Part shown: positions 7,742-11,662 of the stretch, in pieces
Numbering within the stretch: position 1 is the stretch's first letter
How the letters are laid out: every line of letters starts with the position of its first letter
NCBI GenBank assembly: GCA_025351675.1
Contig: JANXVK010000137.1
Location: forward strand, 1-11,662
Source of the DNA: Rhizobacter sp.
GTDB taxonomy: Bacteria; Pseudomonadota; Gammaproteobacteria; Burkholderiales; Burkholderiaceae_C
Direction: 5' to 3'
DNA: 11,662 nucleotides
Made by a program: the position numbers and the translations under genes
Notes under the pieces: generated by a model
Database searches by the model: none
The model's input: only the letters and a program-made list of their open reading frames with translations
Told to the model about the DNA's origin: nothing

Positions 7742-7784
7742 TTGTTCCATGTTTAGATACATTGTTCCAATATTTGGAATTTTT
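7742..7784 (+). promoter_or_regulatory. Putative operator of the second IclR regulator (autoregulatory copy)
   Basis: TTGTTCCA occurs at 7742-7749 and again at 7762-7769, exactly 20 bp apart (two helical turns). The second copy is half of TTCCA-ATATT-TGGAA (7765-7779), a perfect 5-bp-arm inverted repeat, followed by a T-run. The block directly follows the -10 box. Over 44 positions (7742-7785) it matches the block at 9777-9820 at 32 positions, including the whole right-hand dyad except its centre-left base. An AT-rich dyad with a 5-nt centre suits an IclR-family dimer site. Confidence 0.7.
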
Positions 7785-7795
7785 TACCCAAGTGC

Positions 7796-7800
7796 AGGAG
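7796..7800 (+). promoter_or_regulatory. Ribosome binding site deciding the second IclR start
   Basis: AGGAG sits 5 nt before an in-frame CTG at 7806 and has no ATG, GTG or TTG in frame at a suitable distance. It supports translation starting at CTG 7806 rather than at the ATG at 7749, which lies inside the operator and has no ribosome binding site. Confidence 0.5.
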
Positions 7801-7805
7801 ACGAT

Positions 7806-8609
7806 CTGGACTCTACCCTCGCCAAAGGCCTCGCCGTGCTCGACTGGCTGGCTCGTCAGCAACGCGACTGCCGCGCGACCGACGTTGCGCAGGCGTTCGG
7901 TCTGGCGCGCAGCAACGCGCACCGCACGTTGCAGACGCTGGTCGAGTGCGGCTGGGCGACGCAGGATGCTTCGACCACCGCCTACCGCGCGAGCTTGCGC
8001 CTGTTCGAGCTCGGTGCGCTGGTGAGCCAGTCAAGCGACATCGGCGCGCTCGTGCGCCCGCACCTCGCCGCGCTGGCGCGCACCAGCGGCGAGACGATCC
8101 ACCTCGCCGCGCTGGACGGCGCCGAGATCGTCTACCTCGACAAGTTCGACAGCCCGTTGCCGGTGGCCGCGTACTCGCGCATCGGCGGGCGCGCGCCCGC
8201 CTGGTGCGTGGCCTCGGGCAAGGCGCTGCTCGCCTGCGCCGAGCCCGACGTGGCCGCGCTGCGCGCGCTACTCGGCAAGCTCGTCGCGCACACGCCGAAC
8301 ACGATCACCGACTTCAAGGCACTTGCTGCCGAGCTGCAACGCAGCCGCGCGCGCGGCGTGGCCGAGAACCGCGAAGAGTGGCGGCTCGGCGTCTGCGGCC
8401 TCGGCGCGGTGTTGCGCGATGCGCGCGGCGTGGCCGTGGCGGCGGTCGGCATGAGCGTGCCGGCTATCCGCTTCGCGCGGCCGCAGGCGCGCAAACTCAC
8501 CGACCAATTGCTCGCCTGCGCCGCCGAGGCGAGCGCAGCCCTCGGGTTTCGATCGAACCACGCGCCGGCAGTTCTGCCGGCGACGACACAACGAAGGAGA
8601 CCGGAATGA
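7806..8609 (+). CDS. sauR: IclR-family transcriptional regulator (candidate SauR)
   Basis: IclR-family regulator, 267 residues from CTG 7806 or 286 from the conventional ATG at 7749. I prefer CTG: AGGAG lies 5 nt upstream, the product then begins directly with the family-typical 'STLAKGLAVLDWLA', and the 7749 ATG is embedded in the putative operator at the predicted transcription start. The winged helix-turn-helix covers about 3-65 ('ATDVAQAFGLARSNAHRTLQTLVECGW'). The effector domain has 'EIVYLDKFDS' (107-116) and 'WCVASGKALLA' (133-143). The stop overlaps the ATG of the binding-protein gene (ATGA). Its position beside SauU- and SauS-like genes, and the duplicated operator at its own and the MFS promoter, make it the likely sulfoacetate-responsive regulator. 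The symbol rests on context, not on sequence alone. Confidence 0.85.
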   Translation: MDSTLAKGLAVLDWLARQQRDCRATDVAQAFGLARSNAHRTLQTLVECGWATQDASTTAYRASLRLFELGALVSQSSDIGALVRPHLAALARTSGETIHLAALDGAEIVYLDKFDSPLPVAAYSRIGGRAPAWCVASGKALLACAEPDVAALRALLGKLVAHTPNTITDFKALAAELQRSRARGVAENREEWRLGVCGLGAVLRDARGVAVAAVGMSVPAIRFARPQARKLTDQLLACAAEASAALGFRSNHAPAVLPATTQRRRPE

Positions 8610-9583
8610 GCGTTCTGAATCACCTGGCGCACGCCGCCCTGATCACCGCGGCTGTGCTCGCCGCGCCCGCCGCGCACGCGCAGCAGCACTGGCCCGACAA
8701 GCCGATCCGCTTCGTCGTGCCCTACCCGCCCGGCGGCGGCACCGACGTGATCGCGCGCATTGTGCAGGAGCGCTTCCAGAAGGAGCTCGGCCAGCCGATC
8801 ATCATCGAGAACCGCGGCGGCGCGGCCGGCTCGCTCGGCACCGACGTGGTCGCGAAGGCGGCGTCCGACGGCTACACGGTGTTGTTCACCTTGTCGTCGC
8901 ACACGATCAACCCGTCGATCTACCCGAAGCTGCCGTTCAACACGGTCAAAGACTTCGAGCCGGTCGGCACGATCGCCTCGCTGCCGCAGATCCTGGTCGC
9001 GAACCTGCAGCTACCGGTCGCCAACGTCGCCGAGCTGATCGCGCTCGCGAAGGCCAAGCCCGACAGTCTGTCGTTCGCGTCGGTCGGCAACGGCTCGCCG
9101 GGGCACCTCGCGGGCGAGCTGTTCAAGCTGCGCACCGGCACCAAGATGACGCACATACCGTACCGCGGCGGCGGCCCGGCGGTGACCGATGTGCTGGGCG
9201 GGCAGGTGCCGCTGCTGTGGGTCTCCATTCCCGCGGCGGCGCAGTTCGTCAAGACCGGCAAGCTGAAGGCGTTGGCCGTGTCGACGGCGAAGCGCAGCGC
9301 CGCCTTCCCCGACGTGCCGACGATGCAGGAGGCCGGCGTCGCCGATTTCGAGGTCGACTCGTGGTACGCGATGTTCGTGCCGGCGAAGACGCCGAAGCCG
9401 ATCATCGACAAGCTGAACGCGGCCCTGAACACGATCGTCCGCGAACCCGACATCCGCGCCAAGCTGCTCGCGCAAGGCAGCGAAGGCGTCGGCGGCACGC
9501 CGGCAGCGCTGGGCGCGGTGGTGAAGGTCGAACTCGCGCGCTGGTCCGGCCTCGCCAAGGAAGCCAACCTGAAGGCCGACTGA
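8606..9583 (+). CDS. Bug/TctC-family periplasmic solute-binding protein (orphan)
   Basis: A 325-residue exported binding protein of the Bug (TctC-like, tripartite tricarboxylate receptor) family, which usually binds carboxylates or other small anions. The signal peptide is residues 1-25, hydrophobic and ending AHA before QQ. Family features are 'PIRFVVPYPPGGGTDVIAR' (33-51), whose loop contacts the ligand carboxylate, 'ENRGGAAGSLGTD', and 'IPYRGGGPAVTDVLGGQV'. AAGGAGA precedes the ATG by 5 nt, and the ATG overlaps the IclR stop, so the two are cotranscribed. No TctA/TctB membrane genes are nearby; the MFS carrier downstream needs no binding protein. It may capture or sense sulfoacetate (or another anion) in the periplasm, possibly serving a transporter encoded elsewhere; the ligand is a guess from context. 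Confidence 0.92.
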   Translation: MSVLNHLAHAALITAAVLAAPAAHAQQHWPDKPIRFVVPYPPGGGTDVIARIVQERFQKELGQPIIIENRGGAAGSLGTDVVAKAASDGYTVLFTLSSHTINPSIYPKLPFNTVKDFEPVGTIASLPQILVANLQLPVANVAELIALAKAKPDSLSFASVGNGSPGHLAGELFKLRTGTKMTHIPYRGGGPAVTDVLGGQVPLLWVSIPAAAQFVKTGKLKALAVSTAKRSAAFPDVPTMQEAGVADFEVDSWYAMFVPAKTPKPIIDKLNAALNTIVREPDIRAKLLAQGSEGVGGTPAALGAVVKVELARWSGLAKEANLKAD

Positions 9584-9730
9584 GCGTTCCCCGACCGCGG
9601 TCCGATACGCGGCACATCCACCCTGAAGGCCAATCGGCTCGGGCGCCGTCGCCGGGCCGGGAGCCGTGCACGCGCGTCGCGCGGCGGGCGCCGCGCCTGC
9701 GCGCCCCTTCCCTCGCTCCTTTCGATACCG

Positions 9731-9749
9731 AATGCGGGCAATCCGCATT
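9731..9749. repeat. 7-bp inverted repeat abutting the MFS promoter -35 box
   Basis: AATGCGG-GCAAT-CCGCATT is a perfect inverted repeat with a 5-nt centre, and its right arm runs into the TTGACG -35 box. It could be a second regulator site or the stem of a weak transcript end for the binding-protein gene; no T-tract follows. The rest of the 275-bp gap between 9584 and 9858 is GC-rich up to about 9720 with no gene seen, then becomes AT-rich at the promoter and operator. Confidence 0.45.
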
Positions 9750-9776
9750 GACGGTGGCCCGTTTGCGATTTAGTAT
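9748..9776 (+). promoter_or_regulatory. Sigma70-type promoter of the MFS transporter gene
   Basis: TTGACG (9748-9753), a 17-nt spacer and TAGTAT (9771-9776) form a near-consensus promoter. CGCATTGAC at 9744-9752 is identical to 7709-7717 upstream of the second IclR gene, and the -35 box is again 29 bp before the operator block. Transcription would start near 9783, leaving a leader of about 75 nt. Confidence 0.75.
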
Positions 9777-9816
9777 TTGTTCTATATATTAATCGTATGT
9801 TCCATTATTTGGAACT
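9777..9816 (+). promoter_or_regulatory. Putative SauR-like operator at the MFS promoter
   Basis: GTTCCATTATTTGGAAC at 9799-9815 is a perfect 6-bp-arm inverted repeat with a 5-nt centre. GTTCTA at 9779-9784 lies exactly 20 bp upstream of its left arm, the same spacing as in the copy at 7742-7784. The block starts directly after the -10 box, at and downstream of the predicted transcription start, a typical repressor position. Confidence 0.72.
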
Positions 9817-9858
9817 TTTGTGATGTTGCGCGGCCGCGGCGGCCGCACCGGAGCCCAC

Positions 9859-11163
9859 ATGAAAGATGTGTTCAAGGTCCGCCACCTGATCCTCGCGGTC
9901 ATGTGCCTGATGTACTTCATCGCCTACATCGACCGAGTCAACATCTCGGTCGCCGGCCCGCTGCTTAAGCAGGAATTCGGCCTGACGGCCACGCAGCTCG
10001 GCTTCGTCTTCTCCGCGTTCGCCTACCCCTACGCAGCGATGCAGATCTTCGGCGGCTGGTGTGCCGACCGGTTCGGCCCGCGACTGGTACTGACGGTGCT
10101 GAGCATCATCTGGGCGATCGCGACGATTCTTTGCGGCTTCGCCTGGGGACTGACCTCGCTGCTGGTGTTCCGCTTCGTTCTGGGCATCGGCGAGGGCGGC
10201 GCCTTTCCGACCGCGACCCGCGCCTTCACGTTCTGGCTGCCGGCGACCGAGCGCGGCTTCGCGCAGGGCATCACGCACAGCTTTGCGCGCCTCGGCGGCG
10301 CGGTGACACCACCGATCGTGATCGGCATCGCCGCGCTATATGGTTGGCGCCAGTCGTTCATCATCCTCGGCGTGGTCAGCCTGCTTTGGACCGCGCTCTA
10401 TGTTTGGTTCTTCCGCAACACGCCAGTCGAACACAGCTGGGTCAAGCCCGCGGAACTCGACGAGATCGGCGGTCAGGCCGCGATGCTCAAGCGCGCCGCG
10501 AAGGGCAAGACGCCGTGGAAGGAGATGATCCGGAAGATGTGGCTGGTCACCTTCGTCGACTTCTGCTACGGCTGGTCGCTGTGGGTGTTCCTGACCTGGC
10601 TGCCTTCGTACCTGAAGGACGCACGCGGCTTCGACCTCAAGCAACTGGCCCTGTTCACCGCGCTGCCGCTTCTCGCCGGGGTGGTCGGCGACACGCTGGG
10701 CGGCGTCGTGTCCGACGCCGTGTTCAGGCGCACGGGCAACCTGAAGCTCGCACGGCGCATCATGCTGGTCGTCGGGCTGGGCGGCGCGCTCGTCTTCATC
10801 ATGCCCGTGGTGTATACCCACAGCGCGTTGCTGGCCGTGGCGTTTCTTTCGGCTTCGTTCTTCTTCCTGGAGCTGACCAACGCGGTGCTGTGGAGCCTGC
10901 CGCTGGACATCGCCGGCGCCTACGCCGGCACGGCCGGCGGCATGATGAACACAGGCTTTGGCGTCGCGGGGATGATCTCGCCGGTCGCCTTCGGCTACCT
11001 GATTCAGACCACCGGCAGCTACGAGGTCCCGTTCGCGATCTCGGCGCTGCTGCTCGCCATTGGCGTCGTCGCCGCGCTGTTCATCGATCCGACGCGCAAG
11101 CTGGACGATCCACCGGCCGCACCCCAGCCTTCCATTGGCGGCGTCGCGGCCCAAAATTCGTGA
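9859..11163 (+). CDS. sauU: MFS anion transporter, likely sulfoacetate importer (SauU-like)
   Basis: A 434-residue major facilitator protein of the anion:cation symporter type, expected to have 12 membrane helices in the inner membrane. The first helix (about 10-28) leads into 'YIDRVNISVAGP' (23-34), the signature after TM1. 'GGWCADRFGPRLVL' (65-78) is the MFS loop 2-3 motif, 'GIGEGGAFPTATRAFTFWLP' (109-128) is the conserved TM4 region, and a cytoplasmic loop lies around 188-228. The start is ATG 9859 with CGGAG 5 nt upstream; a GTG at 9820 and ATG at 9823 are open in frame but lack a ribosome binding site. It is followed after 53 bp by the acylating aldehyde dehydrogenase, so the two are probably one transcript under the dyad operator. 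The sulfoacetate substrate is inferred from neighbours; relatives carry hexuronates, phthalate and other organic anions. Confidence 0.9.
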   Translation: MKDVFKVRHLILAVMCLMYFIAYIDRVNISVAGPLLKQEFGLTATQLGFVFSAFAYPYAAMQIFGGWCADRFGPRLVLTVLSIIWAIATILCGFAWGLTSLLVFRFVLGIGEGGAFPTATRAFTFWLPATERGFAQGITHSFARLGGAVTPPIVIGIAALYGWRQSFIILGVVSLLWTALYVWFFRNTPVEHSWVKPAELDEIGGQAAMLKRAAKGKTPWKEMIRKMWLVTFVDFCYGWSLWVFLTWLPSYLKDARGFDLKQLALFTALPLLAGVVGDTLGGVVSDAVFRRTGNLKLARRIMLVVGLGGALVFIMPVVYTHSALLAVAFLSASFFFLELTNAVLWSLPLDIAGAYAGTAGGMMNTGFGVAGMISPVAFGYLIQTTGSYEVPFAISALLLAIGVVAALFIDPTRKLDDPPAAPQPSIGGVAAQNS

Positions 11164-11216
11164 CCCAGCGCCACAGCGCGCCAGAATCCGGTTCAACCGC
11201 AGGCAAGGAAACTGTC

Positions 11217-11662
11217 ATGGAACAAGCTTTATCGAACCGCAGCCCGGCGCCCGCATCGCCCACGCCGGTGGCCTCGCTGGTCCAGCGCGCCCGAGCGGCA
11301 CAGCGCCAGTACGAATCCTCGACGCAGCAGCAGGTCGACATGGTCGTCGCCGCGGCCGGCTGGGCCATCATCGAGCCGGCGCGCAACCGCGAGTTGGCCG
11401 AGCTGGCGGTGGCCGACACCGGCATCGGCAACGTCGACGACAAGGTCCGCAAGAACCACCGCAAGACCTTCGGCTTGTTGCGCGACCTGCAGCACGCGCG
11501 CTCGGTCGGCGTGATCTCGGAAGACGCGACCACCGGCATCGTCGAGATCGCGCGGCCGGTCGGCGTGGTCTGTGCGATCACGCCGTCGACGAACCCGGGC
11601 GCGACGCCGGCCAACAAGATCATCAACGCGCTGAAGGGCCGCAACGCGGTCATCGTCGCACC
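11217..11662 (+). CDS. sauS: CoA-acylating aldehyde dehydrogenase, likely sulfoacetaldehyde dehydrogenase (5' part)
   Basis: The open frame begins at ATG 11217 (AAGGAA 6 nt upstream) and runs without a stop past the window end; 148 residues are visible out of an expected 450-500. The N-terminal text resembles acylating aldehyde dehydrogenases (the EutE/PduP/SauS group): 'AIIEPARNRELAELAVADTGIGNVDDKVRKN' (51-81), then 'IVEIARPVGVVCAITPSTNPGATPANKIINALKGRNAVIVA' (108-148), the start of the Rossmann nucleotide-binding region. The catalytic Cys lies beyond the window. In the sulfoacetate pathway SauS reduces sulfoacetyl-CoA to sulfoacetaldehyde, the substrate of Xsc encoded in the same locus. SauT (sulfoacetate-CoA ligase) would be expected next downstream. 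Other acylating dehydrogenases of the family act on acetaldehyde or propionaldehyde, so the substrate rests on context. Confidence 0.85.
   Translation, partial: MEQALSNRSPAPASPTPVASLVQRARAAQRQYESSTQQQVDMVVAAAGWAIIEPARNRELAELAVADTGIGNVDDKVRKNHRKTFGLLRDLQHARSVGVISEDATTGIVEIARPVGVVCAITPSTNPGATPANKIINALKGRNAVIVA

Noticed and set aside
4137..7922. Several long minus-strand open frames opposite the first IclR, cobS and cobT genes.
   Set aside because: Same antisense composition artefact; no ribosome binding sites or family motifs, and the plus-strand genes are clearly identified.
9635..9666. Inverted repeat CGGCTC / GAGCCG as a terminator.
   Set aside because: 20-nt loop and no T-run; too weak to call.
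9686..9707. GC-rich hairpin GGGCGC-N9-GCGCCC as a terminator after the Bug gene.
   Set aside because: No T-tract follows, only a mixed C/T stretch, and such stems are common by chance in this GC-rich gap.

Overview
The window is a GC-rich chromosomal segment with tightly packed genes, 4-bp ATGA/GTGA start-stop overlaps and an orphan Bug/TctC-type periplasmic binding protein. Together these suggest a betaproteobacterium of the order Burkholderiales; this is inferred from style and protein families, since there is no rRNA or other phylogenetic marker. Nearly all of it reads as an organosulfonate (sulfoacetate / sulfoacetaldehyde) catabolic locus. No tRNA, rRNA, CRISPR array, insertion sequence or phage gene was seen.

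Layout. (1) Positions 84-4035, minus strand: an operon xsc (sulfoacetaldehyde acetyltransferase) - pta (phosphate acetyltransferase) - class C beta-lactamase, read from a near-consensus sigma70 promoter at 4102-4130 that carries a perfect inverted repeat. (2) Positions 4194-7682, plus strand, divergent from xsc: an IclR-family regulator followed with a 4-nt gap and then a 4-bp overlap by cobS-like (AAA+ ATPase) and cobT-like (von Willebrand A) genes; no cobN is in the window. (3) Positions about 7709-9583, plus strand: a second IclR-family regulator and an overlapping Bug/TctC binding protein. (4) Positions about 9731-11662, plus strand: an MFS anion transporter (SauU-like) and the 5' part of a CoA-acylating aldehyde dehydrogenase (SauS-like), cut by the window end.

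How it fits together (inference from known families): sulfoacetate is imported by the MFS carrier, activated to sulfoacetyl-CoA by a ligase (SauT, not in the window and expected downstream), reduced to sulfoacetaldehyde by SauS, cleaved by Xsc to acetyl phosphate plus sulfite, and the acetyl phosphate is converted to acetyl-CoA by Pta.

The most notable non-coding structure is a promoter-operator module that occurs twice, upstream of the second IclR gene and upstream of the MFS gene. Each copy has a TTGAC -35 box, a -10 box and then a 20-bp-spaced pair of GTTCYA elements, the second forming TTCCA-N5-TGGAA. It looks like the binding site of the second IclR protein and implies a local autoregulated sulfoacetate regulon. 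The most notable gene-content oddities are the close CobS/CobT homologues placed without CobN in the xsc locus and a beta-lactamase gene translationally coupled to pta.
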